A stretch of DNA of 64,000 nt from an uncultured Thermodesulfobacterium sp. GTDB lineage: Bacteria > Desulfobacterota > Thermodesulfobacteria > Thermodesulfobacteriales > Thermodesulfobacteriaceae. Below are positions 17,926-27,003 of this stretch, in pieces. The notes under the pieces were generated by a model. It was not told the origin of the DNA and searched no databases. It worked only from the letters and a program-made list of their open reading frames with translations. The stretch lies in contig CALLJG010000008.1 in assembly GCA_938091335.1 (NCBI GenBank), positions 1 through 64,000 on the forward strand. The letters are read 5' to 3'. Made by a program: the position numbers and the translations under genes. Each line of letters opens with the position of its first letter. The stretch's first letter is position 1.

Positions 17926-19556
17926 AAATCAAAATAGCTGAAAAAGCAGGTTTTTGTATGGGTGTTAGAAGAGCTGTAAATTTGGTTCTTAAAGCCATTA
18001 ATGAAAAAAAATCACCTATTTATACTTATGGACCCCTTATCCATAATCCTCAAACTTTGGAACTTTTAGCTAAATTGGGGGTCAAAATTTTAGATGACAA
18101 AACTGAAAAAATGCCTTCTTCTGGAATATGTATAATTAGAGCTCATGGAATATCACCCAAAGAAAAAGAAAAACTTAGTCAAAATTATGAAATAATAGAT
18201 GGAACCTGTCCAAGAGTTTCAAAAGTTCAAACTTTGGCTAAAAAAGCTATATCACAAGGAAAAGAAATAATAATAATAGGAGATAAAAATCATGCTGAAG
18301 TTAAGGGAATTTTGGGATGTTGTAAAAATAAGGGATATGTAATAAGTTCTTTAGATGAAGTAGAAAATCTTCCAAAATTAAGCAATTATGTAATCCTTTC
18401 TCAAACTACACAAGATAAAAAGCAATTTGAGGAAATTTCTAATGCTATTTTATCTCGTTATCCCTCTGGAGAAGTTATAAATACCATTTGTAATGCTACA
18501 GAAGTTAGACAAAATGAAGTAAGAAAATTATGTAAGATGTGTTCTTGCCTAATTGTAATAGGAGGAAAATCTAGTGCCAATACTAATAGACTTGCTGAAA
18601 TTGCTAAAAAAGAAGGAAAAAAAGTTTTTTTAATAGAAAGAATCGAAGATGTTCCTATAAAGGAGTTAAGTAAGTGTGAAAGTATTGGAATCACTGCAGG
18701 AGCTTCAACTCCTAACTGGCTTATCAATGAAATTATCGATTTTCTAAAATCTAATTTTTCATTTTTTTATAAATTTCTAAAAGCTCTTTCCTTTTTTTCC
18801 TTTCTTCAACCCTTAAATTTTATTCTTTTATTTATAGGATTTTTAAATTTAATAAATTTTCCTTTACAAACTCATAGCTTATTAATTCTTTCTGTTTTTT
18901 TCTTTCTTTTAACAAAATACAATTTCAATAATTTGCAAAACTTAAATTCTTTTGATTTTTATTATTCTATAAAAGGAAAATTTTTAAAATCCAACAAAAA
19001 TTTAATAAAAATTTTACTTTTTTTCTCATTTATAATCACCTTATTAACTGGAATTCTTTATAATTATAAGATTTTATATATATTTATGATTTTTACTTTA
19101 ATTAACCAAATTTTATTTAGATCTCCTTTTTATTTTCTTTTTGAACCTTTATTATTAGTTGGAATTTCTTTTTTTCTTAATCCCTCTTTTAATTTACTTT
19201 TTTTATTATCTCTTTTTTTAGTCTTTTTTATTCTTCTTTTTATATATTTTTATTTAGAATTGGTTTATTATCAAACAGATGGATTTTTACCCTCTCAATT
19301 TCTCTTTTCTTTTTTAAATTATAAAGAAGATAAAATGTATACATTAATTTATGGAATTATAATTTTACTTTTATTTCTTCTTATTCCTTTAATACTAATT
19401 AAAAAATTATATTTAAGTCTTCTTCCTATCTTGTTTTTAGCTTACAAACTTATATTTTTTCTTAAAAAGAGGCCTCTTGGACAAATTATATATTTAGAAA
19501 ATCTACCTCTTACATTATCTTTATTATTTTTTTTATTATCCTTTATATTTTTTTAG
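17922..19556 (+). CDS. ispH: IspH (HMBPP reductase) with UbiA-like membrane extension
   Basis: Residues 1-~275 are a complete 4-hydroxy-3-methylbut-2-enyl diphosphate reductase, the last step of the MEP isoprenoid pathway. The three [4Fe-4S] cysteines occur in EKAGFCMGVRRAV, DGTCPRVSKVQ and TICNATEVRQ, with substrate residues in GPLIHNPQ, IRAHGI, TTQ and KSSANTNRL. Residues ~280-544 add eight or nine hydrophobic helices. Their spacing and the loops NFNNLQNLNSFDFYY and ELVYYQTDGFLPSQ resemble the two Asp-rich loops of UbiA prenyltransferases, but most of the catalytic Asp residues are missing. No stop or frameshift separates the parts. The extension may tether IspH to the membrane; this is inference. 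Confidence 0.9.
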   Translation: MKIKIAEKAGFCMGVRRAVNLVLKAINEKKSPIYTYGPLIHNPQTLELLAKLGVKILDDKTEKMPSSGICIIRAHGISPKEKEKLSQNYEIIDGTCPRVSKVQTLAKKAISQGKEIIIIGDKNHAEVKGILGCCKNKGYVISSLDEVENLPKLSNYVILSQTTQDKKQFEEISNAILSRYPSGEVINTICNATEVRQNEVRKLCKMCSCLIVIGGKSSANTNRLAEIAKKEGKKVFLIERIEDVPIKELSKCESIGITAGASTPNWLINEIIDFLKSNFSFFYKFLKALSFFSFLQPLNFILLFIGFLNLINFPLQTHSLLILSVFFFLLTKYNFNNLQNLNSFDFYYSIKGKFLKSNKNLIKILLFFSFIITLLTGILYNYKILYIFMIFTLINQILFRSPFYFLFEPLLLVGISFFLNPSFNLLFLLSLFLVFFILLFIYFYLELVYYQTDGFLPSQFLFSFLNYKEDKMYTLIYGIIILLLFLLIPLILIKKLYLSLLPILFLAYKLIFFLKKRPLGQIIYLENLPLTLSLLFFLLSFIFF

Positions 19557-19559
19557 ATT

Positions 19560-20018
19560 ATGTTTGAAGAAAAAGATTATTTTTTTATGCAAAAAGCTTT
19601 AGAAGAGGCTGAAATAGCTTTTGTTGAGGGTGAAATCCCTGTAGGTGCAGTTATTGTAGATTCTAACTGGAAAATAATTGGGAAAGGAAGAAATCAAATA
19701 TTAAAATTAAATGATCCAACAGCTCATGCAGAAATTATTGCTATAAAAGAAGCCTGTAAAAATTTGGGAAACTATCGACTTATTGGATGTAAAATTTATG
19801 TAACTTTGGAACCTTGTCCTATGTGTACTTATGCTCTTGTTCTTGCAAGAGTTGAAGAAATTATCTTTGCTACAAGAGACGAAAAAACAGGTGCCTGCAT
19901 AAGTCTCTATAATATTGCCAGAGATCCAAAATTGAACCATCAGATAAAAATAAGAGAAGGTTTGTTGAAAGAAGATGCAAAAGATTTATTAAAGAATTTT
20001 TTTAAATCTAAAAGATAG
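19560..20018 (+). CDS. tadA: tRNA adenosine(34) deaminase
   Basis: Zinc deaminase of 152 residues converting A34 to inosine in tRNA-Arg(ACG). Zinc and proton-shuttle residues are in TAHAEIIAIKEA and LEPCPMCTYAL. Three bases after ispH, last gene of the kdsA operon; its end overlaps the convergent GGDEF gene by 11 bases. Confidence 0.96.
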   Translation: MFEEKDYFFMQKALEEAEIAFVEGEIPVGAVIVDSNWKIIGKGRNQILKLNDPTAHAEIIAIKEACKNLGNYRLIGCKIYVTLEPCPMCTYALVLARVEEIIFATRDEKTGACISLYNIARDPKLNHQIKIREGLLKEDAKDLLKNFFKSKR

Positions 20019-20877
20019 CATCAAAAATCCTAACTCTGTCTTTCCCAGCTTTTTTAGCCATATACATAGCTTTATCTGCATTTTCAATACTATCTTTTAA
20101 ATCTTTTTTAGAACTATATTCACTAACTCCTATACTTACAGTTATTTTAAGATCTTTATAATCTTTAAATCTCAAATTTTTTATTTTTTTCCTTAATCTT
20201 TCTCCTAACTTAAAACCATCTTTCAAAGAGCATCTATATGCAATTACTAAAAATTCTTCTCCTCCGTACCTTATAACCTCATCAGGAGTTTTTACATTTT
20301 TCCTTATTGTTTGAGCTACTTTCTTTAAAACTATATCTCCCACCAAATGGCCATATCTATCATTTAAGATTTTAAAATTATCCAAATCTAACATAAGAAT
20401 ACTTATGGTATTTTTTATTCTTTTCAATTTAGTCTTTAAAAATTCTAAATAAGCTCTGTTATTAACTCCAGTTAAAGGATCTATATAAATAATTTCCGGA
20501 AAAGTTTTTATTATATCCCTTAAACTAAGAATACCTACTAATTTACCTTTTTTGTTAATAACTGGTAAATGACTTATACCGTAATTTTTCATTAAATTTA
20601 AGGCTTCAGTAAATACCATATCAGATAAAATGGTAATTAATGAAGCTTTATTTTTATTTAATATTTGAAGTACTTCTTCTATATTTTGAGGAGAAGGTTG
20701 AAAAAAAAGTAACTTAGGTAAATCTCTTAAAGTGAGAATCTGGAAAGGTTCTTTCTTATCATTTATTATAAGTACACTACCTATTTCATATTTATAAAAT
20801 ATTTCCACAAGTTTTTCTATTTTTTCATTGAGATTTAAAGTAACAGGATTAGATTGCATAAAATCTTTAACTCTCAT
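20008..20877 (-). CDS. CBS-domain diguanylate cyclase
   Basis: 289-residue cytoplasmic protein with a tandem CBS pair (about residues 1-125) and a GGDEF domain (about 130-289). The active-site signature is GGEEF and the domain opens with DPLTGVNNRAYLE, so it should make cyclic di-GMP from GTP. No RxxD inhibitory site is obvious upstream of the signature. The CBS pair probably senses an adenine nucleotide and sets cyclase activity. It is a single gene with its own upstream gap of 171 bases shared with the tRNA-Ser promoter. Confidence 0.92.
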   Translation of the reverse strand: MRVKDFMQSNPVTLNLNEKIEKLVEIFYKYEIGSVLIINDKKEPFQILTLRDLPKLLFFQPSPQNIEEVLQILNKNKASLITILSDMVFTEALNLMKNYGISHLPVINKKGKLVGILSLRDIIKTFPEIIYIDPLTGVNNRAYLEFLKTKLKRIKNTISILMLDLDNFKILNDRYGHLVGDIVLKKVAQTIRKNVKTPDEVIRYGGEEFLVIAYRCSLKDGFKLGERLRKKIKNLRFKDYKDLKITVSIGVSEYSSKKDLKDSIENADKAMYMAKKAGKDRVRIFDAIF

Positions 20878-21002
20878 ATTAAATCCTTTTTATTTTTTAT
20901 AATAATAAATTTTTTATAAAAACATAATTTTGGTATTTGGCAAGATTTTTAATCAATTTTTAATAATTCTAATTTATCTCACTTACGAAGTGGAAAAGGT
21001 AG

Positions 21003-21031
21003 TTGACAATTGGAAAAGGAAAATTTAAAGT
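21003..21031 (+). promoter_or_regulatory. Putative promoter of tRNA-Ser
   Basis: TTGACA at 21003-21008 and TAAAGT at 21026-21031 are separated by 17 bases, the standard sigma-70 spacing, and end 17 bases before the tRNA. It would also serve birA. Confidence 0.55.
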
Positions 21032-21048
21032 TTAAAATAAAAAGCAAA

Positions 21049-21142
21049 GGAGGAGTGCCCGAGTGGACGAAGGGGGCCGACTCGAAATCGGCTGAAGAGG
21101 TTAAAAAAACCTCTTCCGGGGGTTCGAATCCCTCCTCCTCCG
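21049..21142 (+). tRNA. tRNA-Ser (anticodon CGA)
   Basis: A 94-base cloverleaf: acceptor GGAGGAG pairs with CTCCTCC (21135-21141) plus discriminator G; the anticodon stem GCCGA/TCGGC carries loop CTCGAAA with anticodon CGA. The long variable arm GAAGAGG/CCTCTTC is the class II mark of serine tRNAs. CCA is not encoded. birA begins 13 bases downstream. Confidence 0.97.
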
Positions 21143-21155
21143 TGATAAAAATCCC

Positions 21156-22103
21156 TTGAAAAACTATATACCAACAAAATTAAAAATTTTAGAACTATTA
21201 AAATCTCAACCTATAATATCAGGAGAAACTATTGCCAAAAATTTGAAAATTTCAAGAACTGCAGTATGGAAACATATAAAAGGACTTCAAAAAAAAGGAT
21301 ATAATATAGAAATTACCCCAAAAGGATATATGCTAAAAAATAATTATGATTTACTAAGTGAAGAAGAATTATTTAACCTTCCTTATAAGATATATTTTTT
21401 CCAAAAAGTAACTTCTACTATGGATATTGGGAAAGATTTAGGAGAAAAAGGTAAAGAGGGTATAATAATAGCTGAAATACAAACTCAAGGAAGAGGAAGA
21501 ATGCAAAGAGTTTGGCACTCTCCACCTGGTGGAATCTGGATGAGTTTAGTAATAAGACCTTCTTTATCTTTAAAACAAGCGTTTATATTAACTTATATAG
21601 CATGTCTTGCTACATCTATTGCCATTGAAAAAACCGTTAATATAAAAACTTATTTAAAGTGGCCAAATGATGTAATTTATAAGTTAAATGAAATAGAAAA
21701 AAAACTTGCAGGAATTCTTTTAGAAATAAAAGGTGAAATTGACGAAATTAAATATGCTATAATTGGAATAGGAATAAATGTAAATAATGAAATAAGTTTT
21801 TTAGAACCTCAAGCTATTTCTTTAAAGGAAATAACTGGAAAAGAAATCCAAAGAAAAGAAATTATCAAGGAATTAGTATTTACTTTTAATAACCTTTTAA
21901 AGAAAAACCCTAATGAAATTTTAAATTTATGGAAAGAAAAAAGTTTAACTATAGGGAAAAAAGTTAAAATTATTCATCCAGAAGGAGAGGAAGAAGGTTT
22001 AGCTTTAAACCTTTCAGAAGATGGAGCTTTGATTTTAAAAACCCATCAAGAAAAAATACTAAAAATTTATTCCGGAGATTGTATCCATTTATATGATGTC
22101 TAA
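21156..22103 (+). CDS. birA: Biotin-protein ligase / biotin operon repressor (BirA)
   Basis: 315 residues. N-terminal winged helix-turn-helix (~5-62; ISGETIAKNLKISRTAVWKHIKGL) makes it the repressor-type BirA. The central catalytic domain shows the biotinyl-AMP loop GRGRMQRVWHSPPGG and the KWPND motif; the C-terminal ~50 residues form the SH3-like cap. It activates biotin with ATP and attaches it to carboxyl carrier protein. The start is a TTG only 13 bases after tRNA-Ser with no clear ribosome site, but it is the only start that keeps the whole HTH. It overlaps the protease gene by 11 bases. Confidence 0.94.
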   Translation: MKNYIPTKLKILELLKSQPIISGETIAKNLKISRTAVWKHIKGLQKKGYNIEITPKGYMLKNNYDLLSEEELFNLPYKIYFFQKVTSTMDIGKDLGEKGKEGIIIAEIQTQGRGRMQRVWHSPPGGIWMSLVIRPSLSLKQAFILTYIACLATSIAIEKTVNIKTYLKWPNDVIYKLNEIEKKLAGILLEIKGEIDEIKYAIIGIGINVNNEISFLEPQAISLKEITGKEIQRKEIIKELVFTFNNLLKKNPNEILNLWKEKSLTIGKKVKIIHPEGEEEGLALNLSEDGALILKTHQEKILKIYSGDCIHLYDV

Positions 22104-22581
22104 TAAAATTGTTGTCTTGGGAATAGGTAACTTGCTTCTTTCTGATGAGGGAGTTGGAATAAAAATAATTCAAGATTTAACCAATAATTATGAATTTCCT
22201 AAAGAAGTTGAAATAGTTGATGGAGGAGTTGGTAGTTTTGCTCTTTTACCTTATATTGAATCTGCAGAAAAACTTTTAGTAATAGATGCTATACTTGGAG
22301 GAAAACCACCTGGAACTATTTATAAATTTAAAGATAAAGAAATACCTATTCAAGTATTTGAAAAAATATCGCTTCATGAAATAAGTTTTGGAGATATTTT
22401 AAATCTTGCTAAATTAAGAGGTAAATATCCTACCAGTTTAGTAATTATAGGAATAGAACCTAAATCTTTAGAAATAGGTTTAGAATTATCTGAAGTAATT
22501 AAAAAAAACTATAATAATCTCTTAAAAGAAGTTCTTTTGCAGCTTGAAGAATGGGGAATTAAACCAATTCCAAAGTTTTAA
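22093..22581 (+). CDS. [NiFe]-hydrogenase maturation protease (HyaD/HycI type)
   Basis: 162-residue endopeptidase that trims the C-terminus of the hydrogenase large subunit after nickel insertion. Nickel-sensing residues lie in GIGNLLLSDEGVG (Glu19), the VDGG / VIDA region and SLHEISFGDIL (His). It starts inside the end of birA and its last 23 bases overlap the convergent hypA. The hydrogenase itself is not in this window. Confidence 0.9.
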   Translation: MMSNKIVVLGIGNLLLSDEGVGIKIIQDLTNNYEFPKEVEIVDGGVGSFALLPYIESAEKLLVIDAILGGKPPGTIYKFKDKEIPIQVFEKISLHEISFGDILNLAKLRGKYPTSLVIIGIEPKSLEIGLELSEVIKKNYNNLLKEVLLQLEEWGIKPIPKF

Positions 22582-22900
22582 GAAAAAGCTCTTCCCCTGA
22601 AATTACCTCAGTATTCATTGAACCACAATTTGGGCACATTAAATTCCATTTGTCTTTTATATTTTCAGCTCCACAATTTAAACACTTTATTTTTAGATCT
22701 TCAAGTTCAAAAACTATTTCAGCTTCTTCTAAAGGAGTTTCTTTCTTAAAAAATTCAAGAGCATTTTTTAAAAGTTCTATTTCAATTCCTGAAAACTTTC
22801 CTATTAAAAAAATAGCTTTCACAATTTTTTTACCAGGATAATCTTTAATTATTTCTTCTATAGTTTTTATAATGTTTTGCACAATAAAGTATTCATGCAT
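22559..22900 (-). CDS. hypA: Hydrogenase nickel-insertion protein HypA
   Basis: 113 residues. The N-terminal M-H-E-Y holds the nickel-binding His2, and the zinc site uses two CxxC pairs (CLNC and CPNC). It delivers nickel with HypB to the hydrogenase large subunit. It follows hypE by 8 bases and overlaps the convergent maturation protease gene. Confidence 0.97.
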   Translation of the reverse strand: MHEYFIVQNIIKTIEEIIKDYPGKKIVKAIFLIGKFSGIEIELLKNALEFFKKETPLEEAEIVFELEDLKIKCLNCGAENIKDKWNLMCPNCGSMNTEVISGEELFLKTLELV

Positions 22901-22908
22901 TGAAATAT

Positions 22909-23919
22909 CTAGCAGATTCTAGGAAAAAGTTCTCCTGAGGTATTTTCAAGAATCCTTTCAGTTCCATATAAAGTTTTCAAAATAATTTTAGGATCTTCAT
23001 CTTTTTCTAAAACTTTTCCTATAATTTGAGCTTCTTTGCCAGAAGGATGCGATCTTAAAATTTCTAAAGCTTTATAACTAAATTTTTCAGGTAGGGCTAT
23101 TACTAATCTCCCCTCACAAGGCAAATGATAAGGTTCAAATCCAAGTGTTTCACAAAAAGCTTTTACTTGAGGTTTAACAGGAATTTTAGATTCATCAATT
23201 ATAATAATTACTTTAGAACCGTAAGCCCATTCATAAAGAGTTGCTGCAAGTCCACCTCTTGTTGGATCTCTCATAGCATGGATTTTTATATCAGAGGTAA
23301 AAAGAGGCTCTGCCAAAAAATAAACAGATTCACAATCACTTTGCAATTCCACATCAAACTTAATTCCTTCTCTTTGAGAAAGAATAGATGCTCCATGATC
23401 ACCTATAGAACCAGAAACTATAATAACATCTCCTGGTTTTAAATTTTTACAAGAAAGTCCTGAGTAGATAATTTTACCTATACCAGCTGTAATAACAAAT
23501 ATTCCATCAATTTCCTTTTTAGGCACAATTTTGGTATCTCCTGCTACTATAAGTAACTCATTTTTTTCAGCTTCTTTTTTCATACTTTCAAGAATTTTTT
23601 CAAATTCTTCCATTAAAAAACCCTCTTCAATTATAAAACTTACACTTAAATAAAGAGGCTTTGCTCCCATTGCTACAAGATCATTTATAGTTCCTGTTAC
23701 AGCAAGCTTTCCTATATTGCCTCCTTTAAAAAAGATTGGTTTCACAGTAAAACCATCTATAGTAAAAGCTAAATTGGAATATCCATTCTTTAAAACCGCT
23801 GAATCTTCAAGCGAATCCAATATAGGATTAGAAAAATACTTTAAAATATATTTCTTAACAAGGTAAAAAGTTTCTTCACCTCCACCACCATGAGCTAAAA
23901 GAAGCTTTTCTATTTTCAT
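22909..23919 (-). CDS. hypE: Hydrogenase maturation factor HypE
   Basis: 336-residue PurM-like ATPase that dehydrates a carbamoyl group on its C-terminal cysteine to the cyanide ligand of the [NiFe] centre. The C-terminus ends in PRIC with the essential Cys, and the N-terminal LLAHGGGGEET and DPTRGGLAATLYEWA blocks are typical. Overlaps hypB by 4 bases. Order is hypB-hypE-hypA; hypC, hypD and hypF are not in view. Confidence 0.98.
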   Translation of the reverse strand: MKIEKLLLAHGGGGEETFYLVKKYILKYFSNPILDSLEDSAVLKNGYSNLAFTIDGFTVKPIFFKGGNIGKLAVTGTINDLVAMGAKPLYLSVSFIIEEGFLMEEFEKILESMKKEAEKNELLIVAGDTKIVPKKEIDGIFVITAGIGKIIYSGLSCKNLKPGDVIIVSGSIGDHGASILSQREGIKFDVELQSDCESVYFLAEPLFTSDIKIHAMRDPTRGGLAATLYEWAYGSKVIIIIDESKIPVKPQVKAFCETLGFEPYHLPCEGRLVIALPEKFSYKALEILRSHPSGKEAQIIGKVLEKDEDPKIILKTLYGTERILENTSGELFPRIC

Positions 23920-24623
23920 AACCTATCTCTGTATTCTTTAAACTTTTTTTCTAAAAAGATAATCCAATCTTCAAAACCTTCTCCTGTTTTAGCAGAAAGA
24001 GCTATAAATTGAGTTTTTGGATTTACTTTTTGAATACCCTCTTTTACTTTTTCTAAATTAAAATCAAAATATGGAAGAAGATCAATTTTAGTAATTATTA
24101 CTACATCAGAAACTTTAAATATTAGAGGATATTTTTCTGGTTTATCTTCTCCTTCAGGAACCGAAAGTAAAGTAACATTCAAATGAGTCCCAAGCTCATA
24201 ATTAGCAGGACAAACAAGATTCCCTATGTTTTCTACAAAAAGAATATCAATTTCATTTAATGGAAGATGATGTATTGCTTTATGAATAAGAGTAGCATTT
24301 AAGTGACAAGCAGTTCCTGTAGTTATCTGATATACAGGAATACCCTTTTTTCTGATTCTTTCTGCATCTCTTTCTGTCTCTAAATCTCCTTCTATTACTC
24401 CTATACGATATTTATGATTTAAATTCTCTAATGTTTTTTCCAAAAGCGTGGTTTTACCAGAACCAGGAGCACTCATTAGATTAATAGCATATATTCTATG
24501 TTCCTCTAAATGTTCCCTATTATGTATTGCTTGAAATCTATTATATTTTAAAATATCCTCAAAAATTTCAATTATTTTTCTATCACTTTCTCCAGTAATC
24601 CCGCATCCACATTCCTCACACAT
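23916..24623 (-). CDS. hypB: Hydrogenase nickel-insertion GTPase HypB
   Basis: 235-residue SIMIBI-class GTPase. The N-terminus MCEECGCG carries the high-affinity nickel motif, followed by the P-loop MSAPGSGKTTLLE, a DLETERDAERIR segment and the guanine motif TKIDLL. Provides GTP-driven nickel transfer with HypA. ATG is preceded by AAAGGAGAAAA, a good ribosome site. First gene of the hyp operon. Confidence 0.98.
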   Translation of the reverse strand: MCEECGCGITGESDRKIIEIFEDILKYNRFQAIHNREHLEEHRIYAINLMSAPGSGKTTLLEKTLENLNHKYRIGVIEGDLETERDAERIRKKGIPVYQITTGTACHLNATLIHKAIHHLPLNEIDILFVENIGNLVCPANYELGTHLNVTLLSVPEGEDKPEKYPLIFKVSDVVIITKIDLLPYFDFNLEKVKEGIQKVNPKTQFIALSAKTGEGFEDWIIFLEKKFKEYRDRL

Positions 24624-24877
24624 GATTTTTCTCCTTTTTTAGTAGAATTTATTTTAAAAAATAACATAAAAAATTTTAAAGTAAATCTTTAGAATCAAAA
24701 ATATTTAATAAAAAATCAATAAAAAAAATTTAAAAAATTTAAAAAAATTTAAAAAATTAAAAATATTTCTTAAAAACTTTGGCTGATAATAAATAAATTT
24801 TTTTATATGATTTTCAAGATATTTTGACTTTAAACCTTTTTATGTATTATTTTTATAATTTTGGTAAGGGAGGAGCT
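24624..24877. promoter_or_regulatory. Divergent upstream region with phased A-tracts
   Basis: This 254-base gap feeds hypB to the left and the porin to the right. A-runs at 24721-24728, 24732-24737, 24741-24747 and 24751-24756 repeat every 9.5-10 bases, in phase with the helix, so the DNA should be bent. For the porin, TTGACT at 24824 with TATTAT at 24845 (15-base spacing) is a candidate; an exact TATAAT also sits at 24854-24859. Confidence 0.45.
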
Positions 24878-26221
24878 ATGAAAAGAAAATTGTTGAAGTT
24901 ACTTATAATGGGAACAGTTATTTTTGGTTTTCCTTTCCAATTAAAAGCTGCTCAAATCAAAGTGGATGAGGATACTTTTGCAGATTTTCAGGCTCAAATA
25001 AGAGTATTTTATATAAATGCAGACAAAGGAGGTTATCCTTTTACTCCTTTTACTGGAGCTCCTTATAGAGATTATAGAGAAAATCATTTTCAAGTTTATA
25101 AAGCAAGATTAGGAGCTAAAGGACAAATTAGTAAATTAATAAGTTTTTATGGAAATTTTGATAGTAATGATAATGAAGGTTATCAAACTATGCTTTGGGA
25201 AGCAGCTATTTATTTTAATTTTTTTCCTGAGTTTATAATAGGTGGAGGTAAAATAAGGGTTCCTTTTAGTAGACATAATTTTGTAGGTCGGCATAATAGC
25301 CCTGTTATGTCAAGTGATGGAGATTATTTTTTAGCTTCTCAATTTAGAGAAGCTTTAAAAGCTGTTGATCCTTATTTGGGTGGATATAGAGGAAACCAAC
25401 CTTATAAAAGAACAGATATGGGAATGTTAATTAAAGGTTCAATAAAAGATGGTTTGGTAAAGTATTTTGTAGGGATTTTTAGTGAAGATAGATTTAATGC
25501 AACAAGAGTTTGGCAAAATGGATTTAAAGCTGCAGAAACTATAGGACCTCAAAAAGACAAAAAGAACTTTGAATACGATATAAGACTTGAATTTACACCT
25601 ACATTTTGGGGGTTTAAACAAGAACCAAATGTATTTGACCCCTCTTCAAGGGTTTATCAAACTTATGGTGGAACTTTTGATACAATGACTTTTGGAATAG
25701 GTTATCATCATGAAACACATTTAGAAAATGCTAATTCTGCCAAATATGGAGCTTCTTCTCTTACAAGAAAAGCTTATGCTGCTGATTTTTCTTTTGAAAA
25801 AACTTTTTATGAAAAATATATTATAGGAGCTGAACTTGGATATATGTATTTTAGAGATTCTCATTTTTATCAAACTTTAACCGGAAATTATAAAAAAGGA
25901 GATGTCTGGACATGGTATGCAGAAGCTCATTTAATTTATAATGGAAATGTTATATTAGGTTTTCCTGGAATAGGTTTTAGGTATGAATATGTAAATGTGG
26001 ATGGGACTTTTAAAAATAAAAAAGATTTAATATATGAAAGATATGGAGCATGTTTTAGTTATTATCCAAGAAAAACCAAAAAAGGAATAGATGTCACTAA
26101 TAGAATAGGAATAGGTTTTGACTATGTTAAAGCTTATGATGCTTTAAAAGCTTATATTAAAGACAAAAATTGGGATGATTCTAACCTTACTTGGTATATG
26201 GGCATTTATGTAAATTTTTAA
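24878..26221 (+). CDS. Outer-membrane porin-like beta-barrel protein
   Basis: 447 residues from the ATG at 24878, chosen because GGGAGGAGCT sits just upstream and it begins a clean signal peptide (MKRKLLKLLIMGTVIFGF...LKA). The longer frame from 24824 adds unlikely leader codons. The mature part is rich in aromatic and glycine residues in alternating strands, ends in a terminal Phe (YVNF) as outer-membrane barrels do, and has porin-like segments (GNFDSNDNEGYQTMLWEAA; IIGGGKIRVPFSRHNF). Substrate unknown. It overlaps the convergent folE2 stop by 4 bases. Confidence 0.8.
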   Translation: MKRKLLKLLIMGTVIFGFPFQLKAAQIKVDEDTFADFQAQIRVFYINADKGGYPFTPFTGAPYRDYRENHFQVYKARLGAKGQISKLISFYGNFDSNDNEGYQTMLWEAAIYFNFFPEFIIGGGKIRVPFSRHNFVGRHNSPVMSSDGDYFLASQFREALKAVDPYLGGYRGNQPYKRTDMGMLIKGSIKDGLVKYFVGIFSEDRFNATRVWQNGFKAAETIGPQKDKKNFEYDIRLEFTPTFWGFKQEPNVFDPSSRVYQTYGGTFDTMTFGIGYHHETHLENANSAKYGASSLTRKAYAADFSFEKTFYEKYIIGAELGYMYFRDSHFYQTLTGNYKKGDVWTWYAEAHLIYNGNVILGFPGIGFRYEYVNVDGTFKNKKDLIYERYGACFSYYPRKTKKGIDVTNRIGIGFDYVKAYDALKAYIKDKNWDDSNLTWYMGIYVNF

Positions 26222-27003
26222 ATTCTTGTATTATTTTTTTCTATATAAGCGTAAACATTGTGAGCATGTATAGATTCAAAATTCTCTGCTTCAACTGAAA
26301 ACCAGGTAATCTCAGAATGATTTAACAGTTTTTTAGCTACTTCTCTCACTACATCTTCTACAAATTTAGGATTATCATAAGCAAATTCTGTAATAAATTT
26401 TTCATCCGGTCTTTTTAGGAGTGAGTAAACTGAACTGGAGGCTGAAGTTTCAGCAATCTCAATAAGCTCTTCTAACCAGATAAATTTTTTGAATCTCACT
26501 TTAATAGTTACTATACCCCTTTGATTGTGAGCAGAGTATTTACTTATACTTTTTGAACAAGGACAAAGAGTCATAACTGGAACTTTAACACCTACTACAA
26601 GGTCTTTTTTTCTTTCAAAGTAAGAAGCAATAATAAATGCTTGATATTCCATTAAAGAGGGTATTTTACTTATTGGAGCTTTTTTTTCTAAAAAATAAGG
26701 AAAATACATTTCTATATGAGCAGAACGAGTGGAAAGTTTCTTTTTTAACATTTTTAAAAGTTTTATTACACTTTTTATATGAATTTCTCCTTTAAATTCA
26801 TTAATTACTTCAATAAATCTACTCATATGGGTTCCTTTAAATTTAGCTGAAAGATCTACATAAAGATTTATTTCTGCTACAGTATGTTGAAAACCCTTTT
26901 CTCTATCAAGAACTATTATTGGATATTTAAATCCTTTAATACCTACTTTATCTAAGTGAATTTTTTCTTCTGGTGGAGTATTTTGAATATCTTTAAGTTC
27001 CAT
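26218..27003 (-). CDS. folE2: GTP cyclohydrolase I type 2 (FolE2)
   Basis: 261-residue metal-dependent cyclohydrolase making dihydroneopterin triphosphate from GTP for folate. Family marks: KGTHMSRFIE, the catalytic Cys in TLCPCSKSIS, and C-terminal SIHAHNVYAYI. It has no relation to zinc-type FolE in sequence. Single gene; the region upstream is the decayed Pho locus. Confidence 0.96.
   Translation of the reverse strand: MELKDIQNTPPEEKIHLDKVGIKGFKYPIIVLDREKGFQHTVAEINLYVDLSAKFKGTHMSRFIEVINEFKGEIHIKSVIKLLKMLKKKLSTRSAHIEMYFPYFLEKKAPISKIPSLMEYQAFIIASYFERKKDLVVGVKVPVMTLCPCSKSISKYSAHNQRGIVTIKVRFKKFIWLEELIEIAETSASSSVYSLLKRPDEKFITEFAYDNPKFVEDVVREVAKKLLNHSEITWFSVEAENFESIHAHNVYAYIEKNNTRI

Noticed and set aside
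21049..21142. tRNA-Ser as a second integration site
   Set aside because: No integrase or foreign genes follow it; birA and hydrogenase genes run directly on.
24824..24877. Longer N-terminus for the porin starting at 24824
   Set aside because: The extra codons have no ribosome site, contain the candidate promoter, and would put the signal peptide inside the chain; the ATG at 24878 has GGGAGGAG just upstream.
25439..25621. Minus-strand frame in the porin and similar shadows (e.g. 16767-17003, 18458-18727, 19707-19940, 23125-23442)
   Set aside because: All lie wholly inside well-supported genes on the other strand and have no independent support.
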